Shown here: positions 1 to 8,900 of the stretch, piece by piece
Position numbering within the stretch: the stretch's first letter is position 1
Layout: each line of letters opens with the position of its first letter
Origin: CAXBBB01 sp963841855
GTDB lineage: Bacteria > Bacteroidota > Rhodothermia > Rhodothermales > BA12
Length of the DNA stretch: 64,000 nucleotides
Direction of reading: 5' to 3'
Assembly: GCA_963841855.1 (NCBI GenBank)
Contig: CAWJEJ010000005.1
Span: 372,001-436,000 of the forward strand
Translations under genes and position numbers: made by a program
The notes under the pieces: generated by a model
Databases searched by the model: none
Seen by the model: only the letters and a program-made list of their open reading frames with translations
Told to the model about the DNA's origin: nothing

Positions 1-2358
1 CAGTCCGAGCCGAAGCGCGCATCTTCGCCTCAGACGGCCAAGACTGAGGCTTTGGCATCCGAGAGGCAAGAGGCGCCCGCCAAGCCCGAGGAGCAGCCCG
101 ACGTGCAGGCCGAGTCTGAAAAGCCAGCTCCCAAATCTAAGAAATCGCGCCGTACGACGAAGATTGATCTGCGCAGCAAACCTTCGAAAGCAGACGCTTC
201 GGACGAAACGACTGCCAAGCCATCTCGCTCAAAAAAAGCAGAACCCCCTAGCACCGACGAGGCACTCTCGTCCAGCAAGCGCAAGCCGCGCGCGTCTAAG
301 TCGCTCGCCACCGAGCCAGCCGAACGGGCGCCCAAAGCAGAAACTCGGCCTAGCGAGCAGAAGCCGTCGCGCTCTTCGAAAGGCAATTCGGACGAACCCA
401 GCTCGTCGAAGCGCTCCACCGACAACGTTAAGCCGAACAAGGCCTCGTCCGGCACGTCTAAGTCGAGCAATGGCGCGACGACTGGTAGGTTGACAGTCCA
501 CCCCAATGGCTTCGGCTTCGTGGCCGTCGACGGGTGGGACGAGGACGGATTCGTGGGCGACCGCGATCTCAACGGCGCGTTCGACGGCGACACGGTCGCG
601 ATCGAGAAGAAAAAGGGCAGCGACCGCAGAGGGCGCGATGCGTATCGCATTACCGATGTCGCCGAGCGGGGGCGCAGCACGTTCGTCGGCACGCTCACGA
701 TCAAGGGCGGCAGCGCTACGGTCCAGCCAGACGATACGCGCGTGCCTTACAAGTTCGAAGTCGCCAAAGGTGACCTCAACGGCGCCGAATCCGGTCAGAA
801 GGTCTCGATTGGTCTCAAACGCTTCACCAAGGGCATGAATACGCCCGAGGGCGTCGTGCAGAGCATTCTGGGCGACGCCGACGATCCCAAGGTTCGTGTC
901 ATGGCGCTGGCGATGAGCCTGGGCGCGCGTGGCGACTTCTCGGATGAGGTCGAGGCCGAAGCTGCCGCAATTCCCGACCGCATTCCGCGCAACGTCGTCA
1001 AAGCGCGTCGTGACCTGCGCAAATATCGCATCTTTACGATCGACCCGGTCGACGCCAAAGACTTCGACGACGCGATCCACGTCACCGAACTGGACGGCGG
1101 CGATTTCGAGGTCGGCGTGCACATCGCCGACGTGTCGCACTATGTCCAGCCCGGAAGCGAGCTAGACAAAGAGGCGTACGAGCGTGGGACGAGTATCTAC
1201 CTCGTCGACCGCGTCATTCCGATGCTGCCCGAGCACCTATCGAACGGCGTCTGCTCCCTCGTGCCCAAGCGCGACCGGCTGGCCTACTCGTGCATTATGC
1301 GCGTCACGGCCGACGGCGAGGTCGGAAGCTGGGAGTTCGTCGAGACCGTCATCCACTCGCAGCAGCGCTTCTCATATGAAGACGCCCAAGCGGTTCTCGA
1401 CGGACAGGCCAAGCACCGCTACTCGGACGACTTGCACCGCGCCAATGATCTGGCGCACGTGCTCACCAAGAAGCGCATGGCCAGCGGGTCGGTCGACTTC
1501 AACCTGCCCGAAGTCAAAATCGTGCTCGATGAAGACGGCAAAGTCGACGGCGTGCGGCGCAAGGAGCGCATCGACACCAACCGGCTCGTCGAGGAGTTCA
1601 TGCTGCTCGCCAACCAGTGCGCCGCGCGCGAGGGCAGCAGCAAGCCGTTCATCTACCGCATCCACGACGTGCCCGACCCCGAGCGGATGCAGGGCCTGGC
1701 CGACTACGTCAAGGCGTTCGGCTTCAAGCTCCCGCTGACCGACGGCAACGTCGATTCGCAGGACCTGAACAAGCTGCTCGCCCAGGTCGAAGGCTCGCCC
1801 GAAGCGCCTGTCATCACGACAGTCGCCCTTCGAGCCATGTCCAAAGCCGTCTACGGTCCTGAGAAACTGGGTCACTACGGACTGGGCTTCGAGCACTACT
1901 CGCACTTCACCTCGCCTATCCGCCGCTACCCGGACATCATCGCCCACCGATTGCTCAAAAGCTACACGTCAGGCGGTAAGGCGGCTGACAAGGATGAGCT
2001 CTCGGCCGACGGCAAGCACTTATCGGAGCGCGAGAAGGCGGCGACGACGGCCGAGCGCGAGTCGGTCAAGCTCAAGCAAGTCGAATACCTCGAACAACAT
2101 CTGGGCGAGACGTTCGACGGCGTCGTCTCAGGCGTCGCCAAGTTCGGCCTGTTCGTCGAGCTGTCGGCCGTCCTCGCCGAAGGACTGGTTCCGATCCGCG
2201 ATCTGCCCAAGGACCGCTGGGAGTTCGACGGCGACCGCTTGACGCTCACGGGCCAGAAGTCCAAGCGCCGCTTCCGCCCCGGCGATCAGTTGCGCGTCAC
2301 CGTCGCCGCCGCCAACCCGCAAACGCGCGAGGTCGACCTAGTGATTGCGGACGAGTGA
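1..2358 (+). CDS. rnr: Ribonuclease R (RNase II/R family 3'-5' exoribonuclease), 5' partial
   Basis: Processive 3'-5' exoribonuclease that degrades structured RNA and, in other bacteria, also works with tmRNA/SmpB. The frame is open to the first base, so the true start lies upstream; 785 residues are visible. The first ~160 are a low-complexity Lys/Ser/Pro/Glu-rich tail. A cold-shock-like OB domain follows (GRLTVHPNGFGFVAVDG near 495-545). The RNB catalytic domain carries the acidic DPVDAKDFDDAIHV motif near 1045-1085 and HFTSPIRRYPDIIAHR near 1905-1950. A C-terminal S1 domain (GVVSGVAKFGLFVEL near 2120-2165) runs almost to the stop, so there is no basic tail after S1. The long basic extension sits at the N-terminus instead. 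Family assignment is secure; only the start is missing. Confidence 0.96.
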   Translation, partial: QSEPKRASSPQTAKTEALASERQEAPAKPEEQPDVQAESEKPAPKSKKSRRTTKIDLRSKPSKADASDETTAKPSRSKKAEPPSTDEALSSSKRKPRASKSLATEPAERAPKAETRPSEQKPSRSSKGNSDEPSSSKRSTDNVKPNKASSGTSKSSNGATTGRLTVHPNGFGFVAVDGWDEDGFVGDRDLNGAFDGDTVAIEKKKGSDRRGRDAYRITDVAERGRSTFVGTLTIKGGSATVQPDDTRVPYKFEVAKGDLNGAESGQKVSIGLKRFTKGMNTPEGVVQSILGDADDPKVRVMALAMSLGARGDFSDEVEAEAAAIPDRIPRNVVKARRDLRKYRIFTIDPVDAKDFDDAIHVTELDGGDFEVGVHIADVSHYVQPGSELDKEAYERGTSIYLVDRVIPMLPEHLSNGVCSLVPKRDRLAYSCIMRVTADGEVGSWEFVETVIHSQQRFSYEDAQAVLDGQAKHRYSDDLHRANDLAHVLTKKRMASGSVDFNLPEVKIVLDEDGKVDGVRRKERIDTNRLVEEFMLLANQCAAREGSSKPFIYRIHDVPDPERMQGLADYVKAFGFKLPLTDGNVDSQDLNKLLAQVEGSPEAPVITTVALRAMSKAVYGPEKLGHYGLGFEHYSHFTSPIRRYPDIIAHRLLKSYTSGGKAADKDELSADGKHLSEREKAATTAERESVKLKQVEYLEQHLGETFDGVVSGVAKFGLFVELSAVLAEGLVPIRDLPKDRWEFDGDRLTLTGQKSKRRFRPGDQLRVTVAAANPQTREVDLVIADE

Positions 2359-2420
2359 CGGCGGCGTGAGGTCCGCCTCAACCGCTACCGCACTGGAACC
2401 CCACTCCTCCCCATCCAACT

Positions 2421-2503
2421 GTCATCGCGAGGAGCGGAGCGACGTGGCGATCTCCAGCATCAGCGGCTAACTCAGGGAATTGCCACGCTTCGCTCGCAGT
2501 GAC
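2421..2503. repeat. Dispersed palindromic repeat, family A (TCATTGCGAG type)
   Basis: The left arm reads GTCATCGCGAGGAGCGGAGC and continues with GACGTGGCGATCTCC. The right arm is its imperfect inverted counterpart, containing GCCACGCTTCGCTCGC and ending GTGAC. It fills most of the 214-bp gap between rnr and the ABC permease. Related copies lie at 14999-15080, 25455-25515 and 28664-28747. It resembles the widespread GAGCGAAGCGTGGCAATC intergenic repeat known from many bacterial genomes. Confidence 0.85.
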
Positions 2504-2572
2504 AAAGGTCTGGGGCCGCTGTTGGTCTTCCACCTTCGCGTCAGGATCGGATCGTACCGTTAGCCTCCTTGC

Positions 2573-4024
2573 ATGACCGCCACGTCCTCGCTCACCCTTT
2601 CGCTGGCCCGGCTGCGCGCGCTGCGGTGGCGTCGGCAATCGCGGTCGTGGGGCGTGGGTGTGCTCAAGGCGCTGTTTGGGCTGTACATCGCGTTTCTGCT
2701 GGTCTTTTTTGGTTTGAACGCCAAGGCAGCGGCGTTTATCTACGCCGATGAGGCCGAGCCGCTAGGCTTGCTGCACCAGTTCGTGCCTCAAGCGTGGGCG
2801 GCGCTGCTCGTGCTCCGCTACCTGACACAGTCGGGGCTGGCCGGAAACCTCGCGCCCTACCTCATGCTCCCCGTCGACAGGCGCAGGTTGGTGCGGCGGA
2901 TGACAGCGCTGGACCTGTTCAACATTCACACACTGATGCCGATGCTGTTCGTCGGCGCGTTTGCCCTCTCGACGCTCGCACGTCCATTCGGAGCGGGAGC
3001 GGCAATCGTATGGACAGCCCTCCTGCTGCTCTCCCTCATGTGCGCCGACCTGCTGTGCCGGTGGCTGCGACTCCGTCCGTGGCGGTTTGCAGAGGTGCGG
3101 TGGGCGCTGATCGGCGTTAGCGTGCTGATCGCGCTAGACCTGCTGACGACGCAGTATCTGCCCTGGATCATCCGCGTCCAACTCGACGCAACGCTGTTTG
3201 GCAGTCTGGCGCCGCTGGCCGGTCTAATGGTCGCCACGCTGCTGCTCTTTCGCGCTGTCACGTACGGACAGTACCACGCGCTGCTACACCCCGAGGCAAC
3301 GCGTCCGCGCGCACTGTCGCTGGGGCGGTTCGTGGCCGGGCGCCCCATTCGGTCGGCGATCAGGTTGGAGTTGCTGCTCATCATCCGGCATCGGCGGACG
3401 CGGCAAATGGTGCTGTCGTCGCTAGCGTTTGCGCTCGCGTATCCACTGCTCGTGGGCGAGCGCGAGAGCGTCGGGCTAGCTTTTACGATGGGCTTTATCT
3501 CGTCGGGCATCATCGCGTTCAACTATGGTCCGCTGATGTTCGGCTGGGAAGGGCGTGCGTTCGACGGGCTACTCGTCCGGCCGACCAAACTGCGCAATCT
3601 GATCGCCGCCAAAATCGCGCTGCTAGGGCTGAGCGTCGTTGGCGTTGTGGTCGTGGCGGCGCCGCTGTTCGGACTGCTGCGACCACAACTGCTGCTTCCG
3701 ACGCTGTCAGCGGCGTTGTACGTGGTGGGCGTCGGGATTCCGCTGACGGTCGGCGTCGCCATGACGAATCGAACTGCCCTCGATCTGAGCGGGAGCACGC
3801 TGTTCAACTACCAGGGCATCACGGGCAAGCAGATGCTGGGCGGCGCGCTGATCGGCCTTCCGGCGTTCGTCGTCGTGTTCGTGTGGAAGGCGACGGGGCT
3901 GTGGATCGTCGCCGGGCTGGGCGTGCTGGGGCTGGCGCTGATGCCGCTGTGGCTGGCCGTGCTGACGCGCCGATTTGCCCGCGTCCGGCACCAAATGGCT
4001 GCGGCGTTTCGAGCGACGCAGTAA
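2573..4024 (+). CDS. ABC exporter permease subunit, DUF5687-like
   Basis: A 483-residue integral membrane protein with roughly ten or more hydrophobic segments. It begins with a short basic cytoplasmic stretch (LARLRALRWRRQSRS) before the first membrane helix. The length, the N-terminal Arg-rich start and the motif LPVDRRRLVRRM match the DUF5687 permeases of Bacteroidota, which pair with a single ABC ATPase. The next gene, 25 bp downstream, is such an ATPase, so the two probably form one exporter. The substrate cannot be read from the sequence. The ATG at 2573 is preceded by TTAGCCTCCTTGC, with no Shine-Dalgarno sequence. Confidence 0.8.
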   Translation: MTATSSLTLSLARLRALRWRRQSRSWGVGVLKALFGLYIAFLLVFFGLNAKAAAFIYADEAEPLGLLHQFVPQAWAALLVLRYLTQSGLAGNLAPYLMLPVDRRRLVRRMTALDLFNIHTLMPMLFVGAFALSTLARPFGAGAAIVWTALLLLSLMCADLLCRWLRLRPWRFAEVRWALIGVSVLIALDLLTTQYLPWIIRVQLDATLFGSLAPLAGLMVATLLLFRAVTYGQYHALLHPEATRPRALSLGRFVAGRPIRSAIRLELLLIIRHRRTRQMVLSSLAFALAYPLLVGERESVGLAFTMGFISSGIIAFNYGPLMFGWEGRAFDGLLVRPTKLRNLIAAKIALLGLSVVGVVVVAAPLFGLLRPQLLLPTLSAALYVVGVGIPLTVGVAMTNRTALDLSGSTLFNYQGITGKQMLGGALIGLPAFVVVFVWKATGLWIVAGLGVLGLALMPLWLAVLTRRFARVRHQMAAAFRATQ

Positions 4025-4037
4025 CAGGCGCGTGGCG

Positions 4038-4044
4038 TAGCTTG
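4038..4044 (+). promoter_or_regulatory. -7-like box (TAGCTTG) just before ABC ATPase start
   Basis: TAGCTTG resembles the Bacteroidota -7 element TAnnTTTG. Only five bases separate it from the ATG at 4050, so a transcript started here would be essentially leaderless. No convincing -33 TTG was found at the usual distance, so this rests on the box alone. Confidence 0.4.
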
Positions 4045-4049
4045 GGCCG

Positions 4050-4778
4050 ATGGACATCCAGATCGACGCGCTGCGCAAAGCCTATGGGCCATTCGAGCTG
4101 TCGATCCCCGCGCTCGACATCCCGACTGGGCAGTGCATCGGCATCGTCGGCAACAACGGCGCGGGTAAGACGACGCTGCTGCGCTGCCTGCTCGACCTGA
4201 CGCAACCCGACAGCGGGCACGTCCGAATCGGCAGCCACAACGTCGGACTGGACGACGGATGGAAAGTCCACGTCGGCGCGTTTCTCGACAGCCGATTCCT
4301 GTTCGACTTCCTCCGTCCCGACGAGTATTTCCGCTACGTCGGTGGGCTCTACGGCCGCTCGTCAGCTGAGGTAGACAGGCTCATCGACTTTTACGGCGCT
4401 CTGCTCGGACCCGACCTGACCGCTGCCCACGCGCCCTTGATTCGCGACCTGTCGACGGGTAACGCGCGCAAGGTGGGTCTGGTGGGAGCCCTCCTCGCCG
4501 GGCCGAGCGTGATCGTGCTCGACGAGCCCTTCGCCACGCTCGACCCGCGCGCCCAACTGCGCCTGCGCGACGTGCTGCTGCAACAGACGCGCGACCTGGG
4601 CACGACGCTGCTGCTCTCGTCACACAACCTGCTGCACGTCGCCGAGATCTGCGACCGGATTCTCGTCGTCGACCAGGGCCGCATCGCGCGCGACTTTATC
4701 CCGAACAGCTCCAGCGTGACCGATCTGGAGGCCTTTTTCGGCGACGAGTCGGCGGCCGCGGGCGCTCAACCGCTCTGA
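4050..4778 (+). CDS. ABC transporter ATP-binding protein
   Basis: A 242-residue nucleotide-binding subunit expected to drive the permease encoded just upstream. Walker A is GNNGAGKTTLLR (about residues 34-45). The signature region is LSTGNARKVGL, a slightly altered LSGGQ. Walker B is VIVLDEPFATLDP, and the switch His lies in LLSSHNLLHV. The short C-terminus lacks an accessory domain, typical of exporter ATPases of the Bcr/Nod/CcmA type. It follows the permease by 25 bp on the same strand. Confidence 0.93.
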   Translation: MDIQIDALRKAYGPFELSIPALDIPTGQCIGIVGNNGAGKTTLLRCLLDLTQPDSGHVRIGSHNVGLDDGWKVHVGAFLDSRFLFDFLRPDEYFRYVGGLYGRSSAEVDRLIDFYGALLGPDLTAAHAPLIRDLSTGNARKVGLVGALLAGPSVIVLDEPFATLDPRAQLRLRDVLLQQTRDLGTTLLLSSHNLLHVAEICDRILVVDQGRIARDFIPNSSSVTDLEAFFGDESAAAGAQPL

Positions 4779-4858
4779 GCGATGTGAAGCGGGTGGGAAC
4801 GCCGCGCCCTGACACCTTACCTTCCGTGCTGTCCCTCTCCCATCGACACCGTCCCCCT

Positions 4859-6436
4859 TTGGCAACGATCTCACAAGAAGAACGCGGCACCTGGAATTCC
4901 AAGCTTGGCTTCGTTCTCGCCGCGTCGGGTTCGGCGATCGGGCTGGGCAACATCGTCTTCTTCGCTTCGAACGCTTACCAGTATGGCGGCGGTGCGTTCT
5001 ACGTGCCCTACTTCGTAGCGCTGTTCGCGCTGGGCATTCCCGTCATGATCGTCGAGTTCGGCCTGGGTGCGACGACGCGGCGGGCGCTGCCCCAAGCGCT
5101 GTCGGCCGTTGCGGGTAAGCGCGGCGAGTTCGTCGGCTGGTGGAGTTTGTCGTGCGCGCTGCTGATCACGATGTACTACGTGGCGCTGCTGGGCTGGGCG
5201 CTGGGCATGATGGTCGGCGCGCTGGGCGGCTTGTTCGAACCCGGAGCGACGGCGCCGTTCGCGCCATTTCTGGAGCCATCGGCCGGTGTTAGCTCGACGA
5301 TCTTCTTTTTCGACATGATCTCGACGTACTGGCCGATGCTGGCCGTCCTGACGATCTGGGGCCTGAACGGGCTGATCCTCGCTAAAGGCACGACGACGAT
5401 CGAGAAAGCCGTTCGCATTTTCGTGCCGCTGATGTGGCTCTTCATGATCGGCCTGATCGTGCTGGCACTGACGCGCGAGGGCGGCTGGGACGGCGTGCTC
5501 TACCTCTTCACGCCCGACTTTGCCGGAGTGACCGACCCGGCCGTCTGGAAGGGCGCGTTCGCGCAGATGTTCTTCTCGCTGTCGCTGGGTCTGGGCACGA
5601 TGACGGCTTATGCAAGCTACCTGCCCAAGAAGTCGGACGTGGTCAACAACTCGCTTCTGGTCTCGTTCATGAACTGCGGGTTCGAGTACCTGGCAGGCGT
5701 CGCCATCTTCGGACTGCTCTTCGCCTTTGCCCTCAACCCGGTCGGAGGCACGCTGACGCTGAGCTTCTTCGTCATCCCCCAAGGCATCGCCGAGTTCGGA
5801 GCGTTCGCCAAGATTCTGGGCTTTGCCTTCTTCTTCCTGATGGTCGTCGCCGGGCTCACGTCGAGCGTGTCGCTGATCGAGGGCCCGGCATCCGCTCTGC
5901 GCGACAAGCTGGGCTGCTCGCGGGCCGTCGCTCTGGCCATCGTCTTCGTGCCCGGCGCGCTGGGATCGCTGGCCTACACGATGCCGACGATCATCGACCC
6001 CGGACTGGGCGGCAACGGCACGCTGGGCCTGTCGCTGCTCGACATCATGGACCACTGGGTCAACACGTACAGTCTGCTCACGGTCGGACTGCTCGAAGTC
6101 ATCTTCGTCGGCTGGGTGTTGGGGGCGAGCAAGCTGCGCGCCGCCGTGAATATGAACACCAAGATCCCGCTGGGGCCGTGGTTCGACGTGCTGCTCAAAT
6201 ACGTCGCGCCCGGCATGCTCGGCTTCGTGCTGATCTGGAGCATCGTCGAGGAGATGGGCACCGACCTGTTCGGCTCGACGATCCCGCTCGGAGACTTCGA
6301 CTGGCTGCCGCTCGCAGTCCCGCTGTTCTGGCTCGGCTTCACCCTGATCGGCGCCGCCTACCTGACCTATGGACGCCCGACGCCACCGCCTCCGTCGCCG
6401 TTCGACGCGATGTCCGACGACGCTCACGCCCTCTGA
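4859..6436 (+). CDS. Sodium-dependent neurotransmitter-symporter (NSS/SNF) family transporter
   Basis: Secondary transporter of the LeuT-like NSS family, importing amino acids or related solutes with Na+. The N-terminal signature is WNSKLGFVLAASGSAIGLGN, where the family has a W-x(5)-GF...GLGN sodium-site motif. About twelve hydrophobic helices follow across ~525 residues. I prefer the TTG at 4859, which gives the usual ~12-residue lead before the motif. A GTG at 4784 would add 25 non-conserved residues, and a -7-like TACCTTCCG at 4818-4826 lies between the two starts. The gene runs into the next with a four-base gap. Substrate unknown. Confidence 0.9.
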   Translation: MATISQEERGTWNSKLGFVLAASGSAIGLGNIVFFASNAYQYGGGAFYVPYFVALFALGIPVMIVEFGLGATTRRALPQALSAVAGKRGEFVGWWSLSCALLITMYYVALLGWALGMMVGALGGLFEPGATAPFAPFLEPSAGVSSTIFFFDMISTYWPMLAVLTIWGLNGLILAKGTTTIEKAVRIFVPLMWLFMIGLIVLALTREGGWDGVLYLFTPDFAGVTDPAVWKGAFAQMFFSLSLGLGTMTAYASYLPKKSDVVNNSLLVSFMNCGFEYLAGVAIFGLLFAFALNPVGGTLTLSFFVIPQGIAEFGAFAKILGFAFFFLMVVAGLTSSVSLIEGPASALRDKLGCSRAVALAIVFVPGALGSLAYTMPTIIDPGLGGNGTLGLSLLDIMDHWVNTYSLLTVGLLEVIFVGWVLGASKLRAAVNMNTKIPLGPWFDVLLKYVAPGMLGFVLIWSIVEEMGTDLFGSTIPLGDFDWLPLAVPLFWLGFTLIGAAYLTYGRPTPPPPSPFDAMSDDAHAL

Positions 6437-6440
6437 TCCG

Positions 6441-6827
6441 ATGCGACACTTTTTCTTCCTACTCGTTGCCCTGGTCGCGATTCCCAGCGCCCGCGCGCAG
6501 TTCATCGACGGCACCGTCGTTCCCGGCGGCGAAACTCTGATGATCATCGCTCCCCCAGGCGCAAGCGACACGCTCGATGTGCTCTATCGCCCCGGCGCGA
6601 CGGCACTGGTATCTGAAGAACTCGTCATCCGCGATGCCGGTGCGACTTCGTGGTCGTGGCAGCCGCAGCGCGCGGGCGTCGTCCGGCTCTCGTCGGGTGG
6701 CATGACGCAGAACGTTTCGGTGCAGTACCAGGCGTTTCCCATTGGGGGCATGATCGTGATGCTGCTGGCCGGGCTGATCCTGTTCGGCGGCATCGTCGTA
6801 GCGATGCGTACGCTTATGAGCGATTGA
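6441..6827 (+). CDS. Small secreted/membrane protein, unknown function
   Basis: 128 residues. An N-terminal signal peptide (MRHFFFLLVALVAIPSARA, cleavage expected after ARA) precedes a predicted beta-rich exported domain of ~80 residues. One C-terminal transmembrane helix (IGGMIVMLLAGLILFGGIVV) and a short tail MRTLMSD follow. The domain would therefore sit outside the inner membrane, anchored at its C-terminus. It starts four bases after the NSS transporter, so co-transcription is likely; an accessory role for the transporter is only a guess. I do not recognise the family. Confidence 0.7.
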   Translation: MRHFFFLLVALVAIPSARAQFIDGTVVPGGETLMIIAPPGASDTLDVLYRPGATALVSEELVIRDAGATSWSWQPQRAGVVRLSSGGMTQNVSVQYQAFPIGGMIVMLLAGLILFGGIVVAMRTLMSD

Positions 6828-6838
6828 CGCCACCTGCT

Positions 6839-7348
6839 GTGCCGCACCTCGCGTCCGTCCTGATCCTGCTGCTCGTCATGGCCGCTTCGCCCGCGTGGGC
6901 GCAGGCTGATGGGTGCGCGGTCGTGATTCGGGCCGAAGCGTGCGCCGCGTTGGACCACCCCGCCCGCCGGGCGCCCCTGCTTGTCCGAGAAGGGGACGGC
7001 TCGGAGGCGGAAATGCGATCAGGAGCAGAGGAGAACTATTGGGCTGAACGACGAACGTCCTCCCCCGCTGATTGGAAGTGGGCCGACGACGCGTGGCTGG
7101 GCCGCGACAAAGCGCTGCATTTCACCATCAGTTTCCTGCTGACGACCAACGGCCAATACGTACTCGTCAACAAGTTCGACGCGGGCGAGGGTGCAGCGCT
7201 TCCGGTTTCGGCGGGCGGGGCGCTGGCCGTCGGATTGGCCAAAGAAGTGTACGATGCGCGGAGAATCGGGGGATCTGGGTTCAGCGTGCGCGACTTGGCG
7301 TGGGATGCCGCGGGAATCGCTGCCGCCGCTCTGCTCGTGGCGTTGTAG
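6839..7348 (+). CDS. DUF2279-like (YfiM-type) exported protein with repeat-derived insert
   Basis: 169 residues from a GTG at 6839, which places a signal peptide (ASVLILLLVMAASPAWA) at the N-terminus. The C-terminal half matches the DUF2279 pattern: DKALHFTISFLL, a KEVYD motif, then GFSVRDLAWDAAGIAAAALL as a final hydrophobic segment. Between them, residues ~38-54 (LDHPARRAPLLVREGDG) are encoded by a copy of dispersed repeat family C, read in frame. The domain call is moderate. The repeat insert is visible directly by comparison with 22664-22776. Confidence 0.68.
   Translation: MPHLASVLILLLVMAASPAWAQADGCAVVIRAEACAALDHPARRAPLLVREGDGSEAEMRSGAEENYWAERRTSSPADWKWADDAWLGRDKALHFTISFLLTTNGQYVLVNKFDAGEGAALPVSAGGALAVGLAKEVYDARRIGGSGFSVRDLAWDAAGIAAAALLVAL
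6952..6996. repeat. Dispersed repeat family C, partial copy inside a coding frame
   Basis: GGACCACCCCGCCC followed by CGGGCGCCCCT and GAGAAGGGG matches, base for base over most of its length, the reverse complement of the left part of the repeat at 22664-22776. It also matches the right end of the copy at 19261-19366. Here it lies within the DUF2279-like gene and keeps the frame open. Confidence 0.75.
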
Positions 7349-7390
7349 CTTGACGGGCGTCCTCCCACCACTTCGACCCCCGGCTCGCCC

Positions 7391-8890
7391 ATGCGTCAAT
7401 ACCAGGAATACTGCGGCATCTTCGGCGCGTTCAATACGAGCCAGGCCGCCCGGCTGACGTACTACGGACTGCACGCGCTCCAGCATCGGGGGCAAGAGTC
7501 GTCGGGCATCGTCACGTCGCGCTACGACGCCGTCCGGCAGCGCGACACGATGAACGTCCACAAGGACTTCGGATTGGTCCTCGACGTGTTCGACGACGCG
7601 CGCCTGTTCGAGTCGACGCTGGTCGGTAGCAGCGCCATCGGTCACAACCGGTACTCGACGAGCGGCGCGGCCGACAACAAGGTCAACATCCAGCCGTTCG
7701 TCGTGCACGACAAAACCGGCAACGTCGCCCTGGCGCACAACGGCAATATCTCCAACGCCGCCGAACTGCGCAGGTCGTTCAGCGAGCGCGGTACGCTGTT
7801 TCAGTCGACGGCCGACAGCGAACTCATCCTCCACCTGATCGCTCAAAGCCGACGCGAGCGCCGCGTCGACCAAGTGATCGACGCGCTGGGACAGGTCGAG
7901 GGCGCCTTCTCACTTTCGATCCTGACCGACGACGCGCTGATCGCCGTCCGCGATCCCAACGGCTTCCGCCCTCTGGCGCTGGGCCGCGTCATGAACTCGG
8001 ACGGCACGTGGGGCTACTGCGTCGCGTCCGAAACGTGCGCCTTTGACCTGATCGAAGCCGAATACCTGCGCGACATCCGCCCGGGCGAAATTCTGATCAT
8101 CGACGCCGAGGGCTGCAGAACGGGCGAGTTTCACTCCGAACAGCTGAGCCAGCGGTTCGGCGTGAGCCAGTGCGTGTTCGAGTACGTCTACTTCTCGCGG
8201 CCCGACAGTAAAGTTTTCGGCGAAAACGTCGACAAGGTGCGGCGCAAGATCGGCAAGGCGTTGGCGCACGACGCGCCCGTCCCCCCTCACGGCGACGACG
8301 GCAAGCGACCCATCGTGATCGCGGTTCCGGACAGCAGCAACACGGCCGCCATCGGCTACGTCGACGAGTGCCTGAAACTGGGGCACGACTGCCGCTTCGA
8401 GATCGGACTGATCCGTAACCACTACGTCGGGCGCACGTTCATATCGCCGGGCCAGAGCAACCGCGAGCTCAAGGTGCGGCGCAAGTTCAACACGGTCGAC
8501 GGCGTGCTCAAAGACCGCATCGTCGTCATGCTTGACGACTCGATCGTGCGGGGAACGACGGCGCAGCAACTCGTCAAGATGGTGCGCAAAGCCGGAGCGC
8601 GCGAGGTGCACTTCCGCGTCGCCAGCCCGCCGGTCAAGGCGCCGTGCTTTTACGGCATGGACTTCCCCAGCTACGACGAACTGCTCGTCAACCAGTTCGA
8701 AGGCATCCCGGACATCGAGAAGTGGCTAGGCGTCGACTCGCTCGCCTACGTGTCGGTCGGCAGTATGATGAAAGCGGTTCACAAGGCCAATCCAGACGCC
8801 AAAGGGTTTTGCAACGCCTGCTTCTCGGGCGACTACCCCGTGCCCGTCGCCGCCGAAGAGATCACCAAGGAAATGCACGAGTGGACGTGA
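7391..8890 (+). CDS. purF: Amidophosphoribosyltransferase (PurF)
   Basis: First committed step of purine synthesis: PRPP plus glutamine gives phosphoribosylamine. It has 499 residues. The N-terminal Ntn glutaminase domain starts after a seven-residue propeptide, with the nucleophile Cys8 in YCGIFGAF. The PRPP loop is VVMLDDSIVRGTTA near residue 380. Four cysteines at the positions that bind the [4Fe-4S] cluster in the B. subtilis enzyme are visible: QCVFEYVYFSRPDS, APCFYGMDF, and the pair in GFCNACFSGDYP. This is therefore the iron-sulfur, propeptide-processed type. A -7-like TAGCTTG lies ~40 bp upstream. PurK and PurE are encoded 17 kb away in the same window. Confidence 0.97.
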   Translation: MRQYQEYCGIFGAFNTSQAARLTYYGLHALQHRGQESSGIVTSRYDAVRQRDTMNVHKDFGLVLDVFDDARLFESTLVGSSAIGHNRYSTSGAADNKVNIQPFVVHDKTGNVALAHNGNISNAAELRRSFSERGTLFQSTADSELILHLIAQSRRERRVDQVIDALGQVEGAFSLSILTDDALIAVRDPNGFRPLALGRVMNSDGTWGYCVASETCAFDLIEAEYLRDIRPGEILIIDAEGCRTGEFHSEQLSQRFGVSQCVFEYVYFSRPDSKVFGENVDKVRRKIGKALAHDAPVPPHGDDGKRPIVIAVPDSSNTAAIGYVDECLKLGHDCRFEIGLIRNHYVGRTFISPGQSNRELKVRRKFNTVDGVLKDRIVVMLDDSIVRGTTAQQLVKMVRKAGAREVHFRVASPPVKAPCFYGMDFPSYDELLVNQFEGIPDIEKWLGVDSLAYVSVGSMMKAVHKANPDAKGFCNACFSGDYPVPVAAEEITKEMHEWT

Positions 8891-8900
8891 CCGCGGGCGA

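Noticed and set aside
4871..6571. 566-codon minus-strand frame opposite the NSS transporter
   Set aside because: Arg/Gln/His-rich shadow of the transporter gene with no motif; the plus-strand gene is unambiguous.
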